Origin: Coriobacteriia bacterium
GTDB taxonomy: Bacteria > Actinomycetota > Coriobacteriia > Anaerosomatales > JAAXUF01
Assembly: GCA_031292615.1 (NCBI GenBank)
Contig: JARLGT010000053.1
Location: forward strand, 1 to 33,276
Reading direction: 5' to 3'
Length of the DNA stretch: 33,276 nucleotides
The notes under the pieces were generated by a model that did no database searches, was not told the origin of the DNA, and saw only the letters and a list, made by a program, of their open reading frames with translations. Both the position numbers and the translations under genes were made by a program. Below are positions 6,851 to 15,957 of the stretch, one piece after another (the stretch's first letter is position 1; every line of letters begins with the position of its first letter).

Positions 6851-8953
6851 TTACTCGTTCTCGTTCGCCGAAAGCCGCTCGATCTCCTCTGAGACCGTGA
6901 TCCACTCTTCTTCCAGCCGAGGGAGCTTGGCCTTCAGAGCGTTGTACTCGGCGATTGCCGCGTCGAAGGCCGCCGGAGTCGCGTAGGTCTCGGGACGAGC
7001 CATCAACTCCACCAGCTCGTCGTGACGAGCCTGCGCGGTCGCAAGCTCCGCATCCAGTACCTTCAGACGCTCCTTGCGGCCTTTAGTCGATCGATACGCC
7101 TTGTTGCGCGCCTCGGCCTCGGCACGCTTCTGCTCCTTGGTCTTGGGACCCGTGACTACAGGCGCTACCGCAGAAGCCACGTCCGCTCCCCCCTTGCCGT
7201 GCACCCGCCGAGGAACGCCGCGCACATCGCCCACCGGCTTGGTACCCGGCGAAGCTGCAGCTGCCGTCGCGTGCGAGGCCCCGCGCGTCGCTTGGCTCAG
7301 GGTGCGCGTGGAAGACGGCGCTGCCGCCGATGCACCCGAGGCCTTCTCCTCCTGTTCGCGCTTGAACAGGTAGTAGTCGTAGTCGCCGTCGAAGAGCCGA
7401 ACTCGGCCGTCTCGGACCTCGACGATCTTGTTGGCGATCGAGCGGATGAGGTGCCGATCGTGGGTGATGAGCGCAATCGTGCCGTTGAAACGTTTCAGCG
7501 CCTGCTCGAGTACGTCGGAAGACGCGATGTCCAAGTGGTTGGTCGGCTCGTCGAGGCACAGCAGCGGTGCCGGCTTGACCAGCATCTTCGCCAGCGCCAA
7601 ACGGCCCTTCTCGCCGCCTGACAGAACCCGGACCTTCTTCTCGACGTCGTCGCCTCGGAACAGGAAGGCGCCGAGAAGCGAGCGCACCTCCGGCTGCGTC
7701 CAGCCCTGCGCCACACCGTCGAGTTCCTGATAGACGGTCTTGTCGAGATGCAGCGCCTGGAGCTGGTGCTGAGCGAAGTACGACACATCCACGTGGTGGC
7801 CTAGGATGCGCTCGCCCTCGTCGGTCTCGAGCACGCCCGCAAGCATCTTAAGCAGCGTGGACTTGCCCGCGCCGTTCGGTCCGACCAAGGCGACCTTGTC
7901 GCCGCGGTACAGCGCGAAGTCGAGATCCTTGTATACGACATTCTCGCCGTAAGCCTTGCTCACGCCTTCGAGCTTCATGACGACGTCGCCCGTACGCGGG
8001 GGCTGCGGGAAGCGGAACGTCACCTGCTTGCGCTGCTCGGGTATCACGATGCGTTCAATCTTGCCGAGCTTCTTCTGGCGATCCTGCGCCTGCTTGGCCT
8101 TGGTGTTCTTTGCGCGGAAACGCTCTACGAACGCCTCCATGTGCGCGATGTCTTTCTGCTGCGCCTCGTAGGCAGCCAGCAGCTGTTCCATCGCAAGCTC
8201 ACGGGCGGCAATGTAGGCAGAGTAGGTGCCGGGGTAGAGCTTGACTTGGCCCAGATCGATCTCGGCGACGTGGTCGACAAGGTTCTCTATGAAGGCGCGG
8301 TCGTGACTGACCAGCACGATGGCGCCATCGTAGGAGCGCAGGAACCCCTCGAGCCACTGCACGGACTCCAGGTCGAGGTGGTTGGTGGGCTCGTCGAGAA
8401 GGAGCACGTCGGGCTGGCGCAGCAGAAGCTTCGCAAGTGCCAGACGCATCTGCCAACCGCCGGAGTACTCGGCAACGTCGCGGTCGAGGTCGACCTCCTT
8501 GAAGCCCAGGCCGAACAGCACCGCGCGCGCCTCGGACTCCAGCGAGTAGCCGCCCATGGCTTCGAAGCTCTCGTGCAGGCGACCGTACTCCGCGAGTAGG
8601 AGCTCCTGCTCTTCCCCCTCCTCGCTGGCCGCAAGGTCGTCCTGCAGCAGGCTGAGGCGGTGTTCGATCGAGGTCACGTGTTCGGCGGATGCCATCGCCT
8701 CCTGGAGGACCGTGCGGCCCGCCATCTCGATGGCTTCCTGCTCGAGATAGCCCACAACCGCGCCTCGCGCGAAGCTAACGGAGCCTTCGTCGGGATCTTG
8801 GCGTCCCGCAATAATGTCGAGCAGGGTGGTCTTTCCCGCGCCGTTCGGGCCCACCAGAGCGACACGGTCTCGCACGCCGACACGCAGACGCGCGTCCTGA
8901 AATAGGACGCGCGCTCCGAATGACTTGGTTATGTTATCGACAGAGAGAATCAC
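6851..8953 (-). CDS. ABC-F family ATPase
   Basis: A 700-residue soluble protein with two ABC ATPase domains and no membrane segments, the layout of ABC-F translation factors that act on the ribosome. Domain 1 has Walker A GPNGAGKT, signature [13 protein letters not shown] and Walker [12 protein letters not shown]; domain 2 repeats these as [21 protein letters not shown] and [11 protein letters not shown]. Between them is the charged interdomain linker (P-site tip region). A low-complexity Ala/Ser/Thr stretch precedes a C-terminal coiled coil of about 75 residues. GTG 8953 is chosen because the family N-terminus ([12 protein letters not shown]) begins there; the longer frame would run into the next gene. 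The ribosome site is weak. It lies 56 bases downstream of the secreted protein gene. The exact subfamily, and whether it gives antibiotic protection, cannot be told. Confidence 0.9.
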   Translation of the reverse strand: MILSVDNITKSFGARVLFQDARLRVGVRDRVALVGPNGAGKTTLLDIIAGRQDPDEGSVSFARGAVVGYLEQEAIEMAGRTVLQEAMASAEHVTSIEHRLSLLQDDLAASEEGEEQELLLAEYGRLHESFEAMGGYSLESEARAVLFGLGFKEVDLDRDVAEYSGGWQMRLALAKLLLRQPDVLLLDEPTNHLDLESVQWLEGFLRSYDGAIVLVSHDRAFIENLVDHVAEIDLGQVKLYPGTYSAYIAARELAMEQLLAAYEAQQKDIAHMEAFVERFRAKNTKAKQAQDRQKKLGKIERIVIPEQRKQVTFRFPQPPRTGDVVMKLEGVSKAYGENVVYKDLDFALYRGDKVALVGPNGAGKSTLLKMLAGVLETDEGERILGHHVDVSYFAQHQLQALHLDKTVYQELDGVAQGWTQPEVRSLLGAFLFRGDDVEKKVRVLSGGEKGRLALAKMLVKPAPLLCLDEPTNHLDIASSDVLEQALKRFNGTIALITHDRHLIRSIANKIVEVRDGRVRLFDGDYDYYLFKREQEEKASGASAAAPSSTRTLSQATRGASHATAAAASPGTKPVGDVRGVPRRVHGKGGADVASAVAPVVTGPKTKEQKRAEAEARNKAYRSTKGRKERLKVLDAELATAQARHDELVELMARPETYATPAAFDAAIAEYNALKAKLPRLEEEWITVSEEIERLSANENE

Positions 8954-9009
8954 AGCGGTAGAGTCTAGCACGCCCGCCGAGCAACCCTCACCGCACCGCG
9001 CAGATCGTT

Positions 9010-10275
9010 CTAGCGATGCGCCATGTAGAAGACAACACCGCTGTACGACCACTTCTTGCGATTCGCCTTCGACCGCAACGACTTCACATCGCCCATGGAG
9101 GTAGTCAGGAAGTACATGCCAGACTTCTTGCTCTTGAATTGGTACACGGCATACGCCGAGGTGGGACTCGTCGAGCAGTAGAACGCCGCGCCCTCAAAGC
9201 GCCAGGTAGCCCGCTTCGAAGCGCTGCGGAGCGTTGCGGTCATCTTGGTCGAGGCCGTAACGAGGTACTGCTTGGTCTTGCGGTTGTAGAAGCGCATCAC
9301 CGGCGTGTTATTGGCCGTGGCCGAAGTGTCGTAGGAGAAGGCAACCCGCTCGTACTTCCAGCGACCAGATCGGATGAGGTTGTACCGCTCGGCCTGCGAC
9401 TTCGTGTACAGGTAGTTGCCGTTCCCCTTGTTTCGAAGGCGGAAGATCGGCTGGATCGCTGGGTTGGCGAACGTGTCCCCGAAGTACTTGCGGTAGATGT
9501 ACCAGAGGTTCGCGTTGCCCGAGAGATTCCCCGCCTGCGACGACAGGTCGCCGTAGGGAGACTTCGCCCCGATGCTGGGGTTGTACGTGTAGAGCTTGTA
9601 CGTAGCCAGGTTCACGATCTTGAGCTTGACAGAGCCGATCGTCATCGTAGTGCCCACCGACCAGCCCGACTCGACGGCCGGCGTCGGGGTGTGGTGCCAC
9701 CCGGGACGCGTCTTGCCCTTCTCGCCGTACGCATCGAGGCTCCACGCAGCGGCCCAGATCTGCTTGCCGAACCCACGGTACTCCGGGTAGCGGTTATCAG
9801 GCGGGGTGCTGCTGTGGCAACCAGACTTGATGCACGACGAATAGCCATCCGGGCAGCCCATGCCCAGCGCCCAGTCCGTCGTCACGTGCCCTTTGGTGAT
9901 GAGCGAGCTCTTCGACCGTGTCAGCAGGCTCTGCTCCTTTTGGAGAAGAGCAAGGATCACGCGAGGGTTGATGTGAAACTTCTGAGCAGCGTCGTAGATG
10001 ATCGTCGACGCGAGCGCCTTCTTGCCGGTCGGATAGTCAATGTCCTGGAACGACGCAAGCACCGGCGATGAGTTCAGGAACGCCTGGATATCGCTTTTGG
10101 ACATCGAGTCGTACGCTCGGAAGTTGTCATCGGAGATGACCAGCGCGGGATTGAAAGTCGCAGCCAGCGCGCTACCCGCAAACGCGACTGCGAGCACGAA
10201 GGCGGCTAGTGCAACACCGAACGAAATGCGACGCCGACGGACAGCATGCCTGTCGGGCGAATGACGATCAACCAT
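9010..10275 (-). CDS. Secreted protein with lysozyme-like domain and three C-terminal repeats
   Basis: A 421-residue secreted protein. A basic start and one hydrophobic helix ending in SALAA form a signal peptide (about residues 1-38). Residues about 45-230 resemble a lytic-transglycosylase/lysozyme fold: the helix [18 protein letters not shown] carries a Glu where such enzymes have the catalytic acid, followed by [10 protein letters not shown] and a long aromatic segment. The last 150 residues hold three copies of a repeat of about 45 residues ([42 protein letters not shown], each ending in a V/A-FY or similar strand), like the DUF5648-type cell-surface repeat. The start is ATG 10275 with GAGGTGA at good spacing. 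Probable role in wall remodelling or surface binding; enzymatic activity is inferred from the helix only. Confidence 0.7.
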   Translation of the reverse strand: MVDRHSPDRHAVRRRRISFGVALAAFVLAVAFAGSALAATFNPALVISDDNFRAYDSMSKSDIQAFLNSSPVLASFQDIDYPTGKKALASTIIYDAAQKFHINPRVILALLQKEQSLLTRSKSSLITKGHVTTDWALGMGCPDGYSSCIKSGCHSSTPPDNRYPEYRGFGKQIWAAAWSLDAYGEKGKTRPGWHHTPTPAVESGWSVGTTMTIGSVKLKIVNLATYKLYTYNPSIGAKSPYGDLSSQAGNLSGNANLWYIYRKYFGDTFANPAIQPIFRLRNKGNGNYLYTKSQAERYNLIRSGRWKYERVAFSYDTSATANNTPVMRFYNRKTKQYLVTASTKMTATLRSASKRATWRFEGAAFYCSTSPTSAYAVYQFKSKKSGMYFLTTSMGDVKSLRSKANRKKWSYSGVVFYMAHR

Positions 10276-10346
10276 GGGATTCACCTCGAGTGACGTACGG
10301 AAGCCCGCTTGCCAGGACGTGTGCTACGTGCGGACGGCCAGCCGGG

Positions 10347-10352
10347 ATTATA
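10347..10352 (-). promoter_or_regulatory. Consensus -10 box upstream of the secreted protein
   Basis: A perfect TATAAT hexamer lies on the minus strand 72 bases before the ATG of the lysozyme-like protein. No good -35 hexamer is seen at 16-18 bases, so the promoter may need an activator. It separates this gene from the HD-GYP gene upstream. Confidence 0.4.
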
Positions 10353-10420
10353 CCTCGGCACCTTGGGCCGCGCATTCCAGACACGTGCAACTGACACGCC
10401 ATCGTGACCTTCCCAGCAGG

Positions 10421-11812
10421 TCACGCGGGCATCGACCAAGCGCTGGGAACCCGCAGCTCGGCCGGCCGTTGCATGACCGCTGCGGCATGCACCGGCGGCT
10501 CCTCGAAAAGGTTCGCCGTCATCGCCGGAACCTCGGCAGCGTCGGACACGATCTCGAGCAGAGCCGAGACCACCGTTGCGTCGTAGAGCGATCCTGAGTT
10601 CTGGCGCAGTTCCTCCAGTGCGTCCTCGGGCTTGCTGTGCGTTCCATGGTACGTGCGGTGCGTCATGCTGTCGTAGACCTCGCAAACGGCCAAGATCCTC
10701 GCCTCGAGGGGTATGCGCGTGCCGCGCAGCCCGAGGGGGTATCCACTCCCGTCCATGCGCTCGTGGTGACCAGCGACAGCCTCCTGGATCACGACGTTGA
10801 AGTTGGCGGCTTTGGCAATCTCAGCACCGATCCGCGGGTGTTGGCGGATCATCATGGTTTCTTCTGCGGAGAGCGGCTTGCCGGCATCGCCCACATCCTG
10901 TGGCAAGCTCATCATGCCGACGTCATGCACCAGCCCGGCCAAGCGCAAGTCCTTGCGAGCGGCGGGGCGCAGTCCGAGCTTGTGCCCGATTCCAGCCGAG
11001 AGTTCAGCGACACCGACGGCGTGCCGCGAGTAGTCGGGGCGCTTGTCGGCCACGAGGTACTGCAGCACTCGCAGTGTGCCTTCGAGCTGCGACTGCGCCT
11101 CGCCCAGCGACTCTTCGCGTTCGATCGCGAGTTCGACCATGCGTCCCATAAGTCCGAGTGCATCGAGCTGCTCGGTGGTGAAATCGGCCTTGCGGCGCCA
11201 GATACACAGCACGTATCGAAGGTCCTCCTGCACACGGAGCGGGACGGCGATGGCCTGACCTTCCTCGGTGCCCAACGACTGAATCAGCAGCGGCGACGCA
11301 TTGCCTGCTGCAACTAGGGCCACGTGTGTCAGGGCGCGCTCTGCTTCACCGCGTGGCGCGCCCTGAGCGACGTACGTGTATTCGTTGTCTTCGCCGAGAA
11401 CCGCTGCCGCATCCGCGTCAAAGAGCGCTGCTGCGTCGGCTAGCACTTCGCGCATTCCGGTCTCAACGCCGTCAGTCCCGAGCTTGGATGCGGCGTCGTG
11501 GGAGAACGCGAGCCAGTTGCACGTCGCGTTGAGCTCGGTCTTGGTCGCCTCGGTCTCGGCCCACGCCTTCTCAATCTCAATCCGCAGGCGACGCCGTTGG
11601 TCCCATAGATACAGCACGACGAGGATGACAAAACCGCCCAAGAGAACTCGCGGAATGTAGTCGGCGAGCGGAAACCAAATGGGCAGCGCAACGCCGTTGG
11701 AGGTCATGAGCCACAGAAGTAGCCCGACCACCGCAACCATCGCAAGAATCAGAACGCTCGAGATCACATCCAGCTGTGTCTCGCGCTGACTGGCTTGACG
11801 CATGTCGCCCAT
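10421..11812 (-). CDS. Membrane-anchored GAF/HD-GYP domain protein
   Basis: About 463 residues. Two N-terminal transmembrane helices (around residues 15-75 of this start) are followed by a coiled segment, a GAF-like sensor domain of about 150 residues, and a C-terminal HD-GYP domain. The latter shows LVHDVGM (the HD pair), RQHPRIGAEI, and GHHERMDGSGYPLGLRG with the GYP triad intact. HD-GYP proteins usually hydrolyse cyclic di-GMP to GMP; the residue after HDVG is Met where Lys is usual. ATG 11812 follows GGGGGTG at eight bases; a GTG at 11869 is the alternative. No GGDEF partner gene lies nearby. Cyclic di-GMP could link this gene to the surface genes, but no riboswitch was recognised. Confidence 0.88.
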   Translation of the reverse strand: MGDMRQASQRETQLDVISSVLILAMVAVVGLLLWLMTSNGVALPIWFPLADYIPRVLLGGFVILVVLYLWDQRRRLRIEIEKAWAETEATKTELNATCNWLAFSHDAASKLGTDGVETGMREVLADAAALFDADAAAVLGEDNEYTYVAQGAPRGEAERALTHVALVAAGNASPLLIQSLGTEEGQAIAVPLRVQEDLRYVLCIWRRKADFTTEQLDALGLMGRMVELAIEREESLGEAQSQLEGTLRVLQYLVADKRPDYSRHAVGVAELSAGIGHKLGLRPAARKDLRLAGLVHDVGMMSLPQDVGDAGKPLSAEETMMIRQHPRIGAEIAKAANFNVVIQEAVAGHHERMDGSGYPLGLRGTRIPLEARILAVCEVYDSMTHRTYHGTHSKPEDALEELRQNSGSLYDATVVSALLEIVSDAAEVPAMTANLFEEPPVHAAAVMQRPAELRVPSAWSMPA

Positions 11813-12190
11813 GCGAAACGCACCCCCAGAGAACTGTGCCGAGGCTGATCTGCCGAGAGTGACTGTCACCGGCCCCCTGGCACAGACGATCCCTACGTCA
11901 CCTATCGGCCGTGAGCAGGCACGACATTAGGCATCAGAGGCTGGCAACATCTGCCTCTAGGTATCGTGGGGCGCCGAGAGTATGTTGGCGGCCGGGCCCT
12001 GGAACCATGCGATGGCGGCAGCCCGGTTCGACGCGATTTCCCAAGCCATTCGCCGAGCAATTCCCCCGTCGTCGGTCACCCAGTCGTAGTGCTCGAAGTT
12101 CACTCCTGTGCGGACAGGTATCCTCCTCACTGGAGCAGTGCCATAGTGTCCTTCGTGCCCATGGCTGTTCGAGGATTGAGGTTCACTAGA
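11813..12190. other. Intergenic region between divergent HD-GYP and ABC-F genes
   Basis: A 378-base gap between divergent genes. It holds a weak minus-strand reading frame of 48-57 codons ending at 11957 (GTG at 12103 or 12130; it contains DWVTDDGGIARRMAWEIAS) with reasonable GC-ending codons but no well-spaced ribosome site. A small hairpin, AGAGGC/GCCTCT, sits at its stop codon (about 11936-11958). I could not identify a convincing promoter for either flanking gene. Confidence 0.4.
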
Positions 12191-14062
12191 GTGGCGTATC
12201 TGCTTGGATGTGAGAACGTCCACCTCGAGTATCCGGCGAAGAAGCTTTTCGACTCGGTGTCACTCGGAGTCAACGAAGGTGACCGCATCGGGGTCGTCGG
12301 CGGCAACGGCGATGGCAAGTCGTCGCTGCTTTCGCTGCTCGCGGGTTCATCACAGCCCGACGACGGCCGCATCCTCAGGCGGGGTGGAACAACGATCGGC
12401 ACACTCGAGCAGACGGACTCGCTCGATGTGCAGGCGACCGTCGGCTTTGCGATCGTTGGGGACGTGCCCGAGCACTCGTGGGCATCTGATGCACGGATCC
12501 GCGCCATTCTTCGCGGTCTGATCGCGGATATCCCCTGGAGCGCGCGCGTCGCCGAACTGTCCGGCGGGCAGAGACGTCGCGTGGACCTTGCTCGAGTGCT
12601 GGTCGGGGAGTTCGACGTTCTGATGCTCGACGAGCCCACCAACCACCTCGATGTCCACGCTATCGCGTGGCTCGCCAGCCACCTCAAGCAGCGTTGGCCG
12701 AGGAAGTCGGGCGCGCTGTTGGTGGTGACACACGACCGTTGGTTCCTCGACGAAGTCTGCCTCGGCACCTGGGAGGTCCACGACGCGCAGGTCGAGCAGT
12801 TCGAGGGCGGTTACTCGGCCTACGTGCTGCAGCGGGTGGAGCGCGCCGAGGCCGCCCAGACCGCCGAACAGAAACGCAAGAACGTCCTGCGCAAGGAGCT
12901 TGCGTGGCTTTCGCGTGGCGCTCGCGCCCGAGCGACCAAGCCCAAGTTTCACGTAGCATTGGCTCAGGCACTCATCGCCGACGAGCCGCCGGTGCGCGAC
13001 TCAATCGAGCTTAAGCGATCTGCGATGTCCCGGCTCGGCAAGCAAGTCGTCGACTTAGTTGGAGTCACCGAGCGCTTCGGAGACAGGACCGTCCTCGACG
13101 ACCTGACTTGGCTGATCGGCCCGGGAGACAGGTTCGGCATCCTGGGCGAAAACGGATCTGGGAAGACGACACTTCTCAACGTCATACGGGGATCGCTTGA
13201 GCCCACCTCCGGCTACGTGAAGATCGGGAAGACTGTTAAGTTTGCCATCCTGTCCCAGCATCTCGATGAACTCAACGAGCTGGGGAGCTGCCGTGTTCGA
13301 GAGGTGCTCTCTCGGTACAAGACGCGCTACGAGATCGACGGCAAGGAGATGACTCCCGCCCAGCTGCTGGAGCGTCTGGGCTTCAATGCCGCGCAGCTCT
13401 CGACGCCCGTGGAAGACCTGTCGGGCGGACAGAAGCGGCGGCTCCAACTCATGCTCATTCTCCTGGACAAGCCCAACGTCCTGATCTTGGACGAGCCGGA
13501 CAACGATCTGGATATCGACATGCTGGCGGTGGTGGAGAGTCTTCTGGACACCTGGCCCGGAACGCTGCTCCTCATCACTCACGACCGGTACCTGATGGAG
13601 CGCGTCACAGACGATCAGTTCGCGCTCGTCGACGGGAAGATGCGCCACGTTCCTGGCGGGGTCGACGAGTACCTTCGGCTTCTGGACGCACGGATCACAG
13701 CAGATGCCGCAGTGAAGCCCCCACCGCCGAGGTCAAAGGACGGCTCGGCGGGAGTGCTGGGCAGTGGAGTCTCACCCTCGGCCAACCGAGCAGGCGACCG
13801 GTCCGAAGAGCGCCGGACGCAAGCCGTCTCCAGGGCCGAGGAGTACGTCCTGAAGAAGGAACTCGCCTCGACGGAGCGCAAGCTCGAAACCCTGGGCAAG
13901 AAGGTTGATGCGGTTCGGGTCGAAATGGCCGAGACCGACCCATCCGACTACGCTGCCCTGCTCGACGTCCAAGCACGGCTTGAGGCAGTCCGGCAACAGG
14001 TCGCCCAGCTCGAGGACCGGTGGCTGGAGCTCTCGGACCAACTCGCTCCCAATCAGGAGTGA
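12191..14062 (+). CDS. Uup-like ABC-F family ATPase
   Basis: A 623-residue double ABC ATPase without membrane helices. Domain 1: Walker A GGNGDGKS, signature LSGGQRRRVDLAR, Walker [12 protein letters not shown]. Domain 2: GENGSGKT, LSGGQKRRLQLM, LILDEPDNDLD, the last a departure from the usual TNHLD. A long charged linker separates the domains, and the C-terminal 75 residues form a coiled coil (KKELASTERKLETLGKK onward), as in Uup, which acts on DNA or ribosomes. GTG 12191 has GAGG at eight bases and fits the family N-terminus; an ATG at 12161 lacks a ribosome site. It is the only plus-strand gene in the left half of the window. Confidence 0.9.
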   Translation: MAYLLGCENVHLEYPAKKLFDSVSLGVNEGDRIGVVGGNGDGKSSLLSLLAGSSQPDDGRILRRGGTTIGTLEQTDSLDVQATVGFAIVGDVPEHSWASDARIRAILRGLIADIPWSARVAELSGGQRRRVDLARVLVGEFDVLMLDEPTNHLDVHAIAWLASHLKQRWPRKSGALLVVTHDRWFLDEVCLGTWEVHDAQVEQFEGGYSAYVLQRVERAEAAQTAEQKRKNVLRKELAWLSRGARARATKPKFHVALAQALIADEPPVRDSIELKRSAMSRLGKQVVDLVGVTERFGDRTVLDDLTWLIGPGDRFGILGENGSGKTTLLNVIRGSLEPTSGYVKIGKTVKFAILSQHLDELNELGSCRVREVLSRYKTRYEIDGKEMTPAQLLERLGFNAAQLSTPVEDLSGGQKRRLQLMLILLDKPNVLILDEPDNDLDIDMLAVVESLLDTWPGTLLLITHDRYLMERVTDDQFALVDGKMRHVPGGVDEYLRLLDARITADAAVKPPPPRSKDGSAGVLGSGVSPSANRAGDRSEERRTQAVSRAEEYVLKKELASTERKLETLGKKVDAVRVEMAETDPSDYAALLDVQARLEAVRQQVAQLEDRWLELSDQLAPNQE

Positions 14063-14084
14063 AGCCGGCACGCCCGCCACGGAT

Positions 14085-14098
14085 GTCCCCACGGGGAC
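14085..14098. terminator. Short hairpin between convergent genes
   Basis: GTCCC-CACG-GGGAC forms a 5-bp stem with a four-base loop, 23 bases after the stop of the Uup-like gene and just before the end of the opposing gene. It lacks a T-run, so termination is uncertain. Confidence 0.3.
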
Positions 14099-14101
14099 TA
14101 G

Positions 14102-14506
14102 TCAGCGCTTGCGCGGCTTAGTCCACAGCATCGAGGGGTTCCGTCCGGCAAACAGTATCAGCACGACGAAGGGAAACCCCTGCGCAAAGAACAGGTAGAC
14201 AACCGCCAAGACCGATGGCAGCGGATCCAGCTGAGATAGCCCCGCGAACGAGTACTGCATGAGCCCGGAGGCAAGGAAGGCGAAATCAACCAGCAGAAAG
14301 ACGCCGATCACCAGACCCGCGTAGAGCAGGCGCCGGCGCCACGATGCGCCGCGCGCACTCAGGATGACGCTCGCAACCGGAATGACGATCAGGGCATCCT
14401 CGGGATTGTAGTTGACCTTCGGCAGCACCCATGCGACCACGGATAGCACTGTGGCGAACAGCACCACGGAAACCGCGAGCACTGCGATGTCACGATTCGG
14501 CCGCAT
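14102..14506 (-). CDS. Four-helix membrane protein of the exosortase locus
   Basis: A 134-residue protein with about four hydrophobic helices and a basic C-terminus (WTKPRKR). I do not recognise a family. Its ATG at 14506 lies 17 bases inside the end of the exosortase gene, so the two are probably translated together. Small membrane partners often accompany exosortases, and this one may be a subunit, substrate chaperone or assembly factor; that is inference from position. The second loop (KVNYNPEDALIVIP) and the last loop before the tail are the most polar parts. Confidence 0.65.
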   Translation of the reverse strand: MRPNRDIAVLAVSVVLFATVLSVVAWVLPKVNYNPEDALIVIPVASVILSARGASWRRRLLYAGLVIGVFLLVDFAFLASGLMQYSFAGLSQLDPLPSVLAVVYLFFAQGFPFVVLILFAGRNPSMLWTKPRKR

Positions 14507-15014
14507 TGCGCCTCGCCATCTGAAGCCACCAACCCCAAAGCGCAACTATCACAAGCACCATCACTACCTTGAACAGGAAGTCGTGAACGAAGGCGAAGAG
14601 CGCTGGGCCGAGATGTTCGGCGGCAAGTGCAACCCCCAGAAGTCGAAGCAGATTCGCCACCAAAATTGCGGGCACGCCGACTGCAAGACCGACCAACTTC
14701 ACGCGCACCGAGAGCGGATACGCGATGACGAGCGCCGCATACAGCGCGACCAGTTGCAGCGCGGTGCAGTCGAGGTCGATCTCCAGAATGCGTGTCGAAA
14801 GCATGAGTTGGATGCCGTTGCGCGCGACGGGGATGCCGACAACGGACAGAAGCCCGGCGGTCGTCTTGGCCGTGATCTCCATGAGTGGATAGAGATGTCC
14901 GGTCGCGGTGGCGCCCCAGATTGCGGCCTCAAACAACGCGAACACGCAGGCAAAGACAACGGCAAGCCGCACAAGCGAGACGTCCGGATGAGGTGAGTCT
15001 TTCGCTTGGCGCAT
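14490..15014 (-). CDS. Exosortase/archaeosortase family transpeptidase
   Basis: A 174-residue membrane protein with five or so helices. The family catalytic triad is in place: Cys83 in EIDLDCTALQ, Arg124 in ANLLRLLG and His144 in FAFVHDFLF, with the accompanying proline and asparagine in VPAILVANLLRL. Exosortases cut C-terminal sorting signals of secreted proteins and pass the proteins to another anchor. The ATG at 15014 has GAGAGG at good spacing; a longer start at 15068 is unlikely because it would reach the strong hairpin at 15072. The gene directly upstream encodes a plausible substrate, and the one downstream a membrane partner. The subfamily cannot be assigned by eye. Confidence 0.82.
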   Translation of the reverse strand: MRQAKDSPHPDVSLVRLAVVFACVFALFEAAIWGATATGHLYPLMEITAKTTAGLLSVVGIPVARNGIQLMLSTRILEIDLDCTALQLVALYAALVIAYPLSVRVKLVGLAVGVPAILVANLLRLLGVALAAEHLGPALFAFVHDFLFKVVMVLVIVALWGWWLQMARRNAAES

Positions 15015-15071
15015 GCCGTCCTCTCGAAGGCTTCTCGGACACAGTCTATCCCAAGGCACAACGTCCAATGA

Positions 15072-15102
15072 AAGGGCCCCCGGATGATATCCGGGGGCCC
15101 TT
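15072..15102. terminator. Strong hairpin after the candidate sorting substrate
   Basis: Two perfect 14-base arms (AAGGGCCCCCGGAT and its complement) flank a three-base loop. It lies 31 bases after the stop of the secreted protein gene and 58 bases before the exosortase start. It could end or attenuate transcription, giving much more substrate message than exosortase message. Confidence 0.75.
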
Positions 15103-15132
15103 CGAAATCAAATCTGAGCCGCAGACGCTGCG

Positions 15133-15750
15133 CTAGAAGGCGCTACCCCTACGACGCACCAGAACGGCAACGCCGAGCGCTCCGACGAGGGCCAGAGCGA
15201 TGCTCCACGGTGAGGATGCGGGGGTGGTCACGACGGGCGCAACGGTTACGGTGTAGGTCGTTGACTGAAGCCACGTGGGTGACGGATAAACGCCCGTATC
15301 CGCGCACAGCCTGATCTCCACCTGATAGGTGCCTGCGGCGTTGAACTTCAAGCTGGGTGGCGGCGGGTTCAGCATGCCCACATTGCCGACCCACGTGATG
15401 TACTCATTGGACACGAAGTGGGTAAAACCAGGCCCGGACTCGGTTGGCACTGGCGGGTACCAGTTGCCATCGGCGACACCGACGACATTCGTCTGCGCAT
15501 TAGGCCCTGTGACATGGACCTCAAAATAGTGCGTGGAGGCCGGCCCTGGGTCCGATGTGGCTTTGGTGAAGGTTGGGTTGATCACGACCGTGGATCCCGG
15601 CGTTAGCGCCGGGATGCTGAATACCTGGCCGTACGTCGCGAACGCAGTCCCGACGAATGCGAAGACAAGAACTCCGACGAGCATCAGAAGGGCGAGCGCC
15701 CTGCTCACACCCGCACCCCAGCCGAGCCGAGACGATTCCTTGCATCCCAT
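15133..15750 (-). CDS. Small secreted protein with C-terminal sorting-type tail
   Basis: A 205-residue protein. The N-terminus has a basic start, one hydrophobic helix and an A-F-A cleavage site (about residues 18-39). The body looks like a single beta-sandwich of about 130 residues rich in Thr, Pro and Val, with an unusual PPPP stretch. The C-terminus has the three-part form of a sorting signal: a short polar motif (TTPASSPW), one hydrophobic helix, and an Arg cluster (RRRGSAF) at the very end. No LPXTG or PEP motif is present. Its position next to the exosortase makes it the best candidate substrate in the window. No family was recognised. Confidence 0.7.
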   Translation of the reverse strand: MGCKESSRLGWGAGVSRALALLMLVGVLVFAFVGTAFATYGQVFSIPALTPGSTVVINPTFTKATSDPGPASTHYFEVHVTGPNAQTNVVGVADGNWYPPVPTESGPGFTHFVSNEYITWVGNVGMLNPPPPSLKFNAAGTYQVEIRLCADTGVYPSPTWLQSTTYTVTVAPVVTTPASSPWSIALALVGALGVAVLVRRRGSAF

Positions 15751-15865
15751 TGCCTAGCCCCCGAATCCCAAGAGACCTTCAACAATCCCAGGCATTCGTG
15801 CGGCGGGTCGAGACGTTTGCGTGAGGGCGTTGCAATACCGCACGGTTACCCACTAATCGTTCTTC

Positions 15866-15894
15866 AGACTATTGTGTTGTTTCGGTGAAGTCAA
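15866..15894 (-). promoter_or_regulatory. Candidate promoter of the secreted substrate gene
   Basis: On the minus strand TTGACT (15894-15889) and TAGTCT (15871-15866) are 17 bases apart; the first matches the -35 consensus well and the second matches the -10 poorly. The leader would be about 110 bases long. Confidence 0.35.
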
Positions 15895-15957
15895 GGGTGT
15901 TTTGCCCCCGTACAAGCCGTCGGCCGACCGCAGCAGCGAGCGCCAATGTCCGGCCCG

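Noticed and set aside
9016-10071. 351-codon plus-strand frame opposite the lysozyme-like protein
   Set aside because: Very Arg-rich and without hydrophobic pattern; the opposing gene has a signal peptide and repeats.
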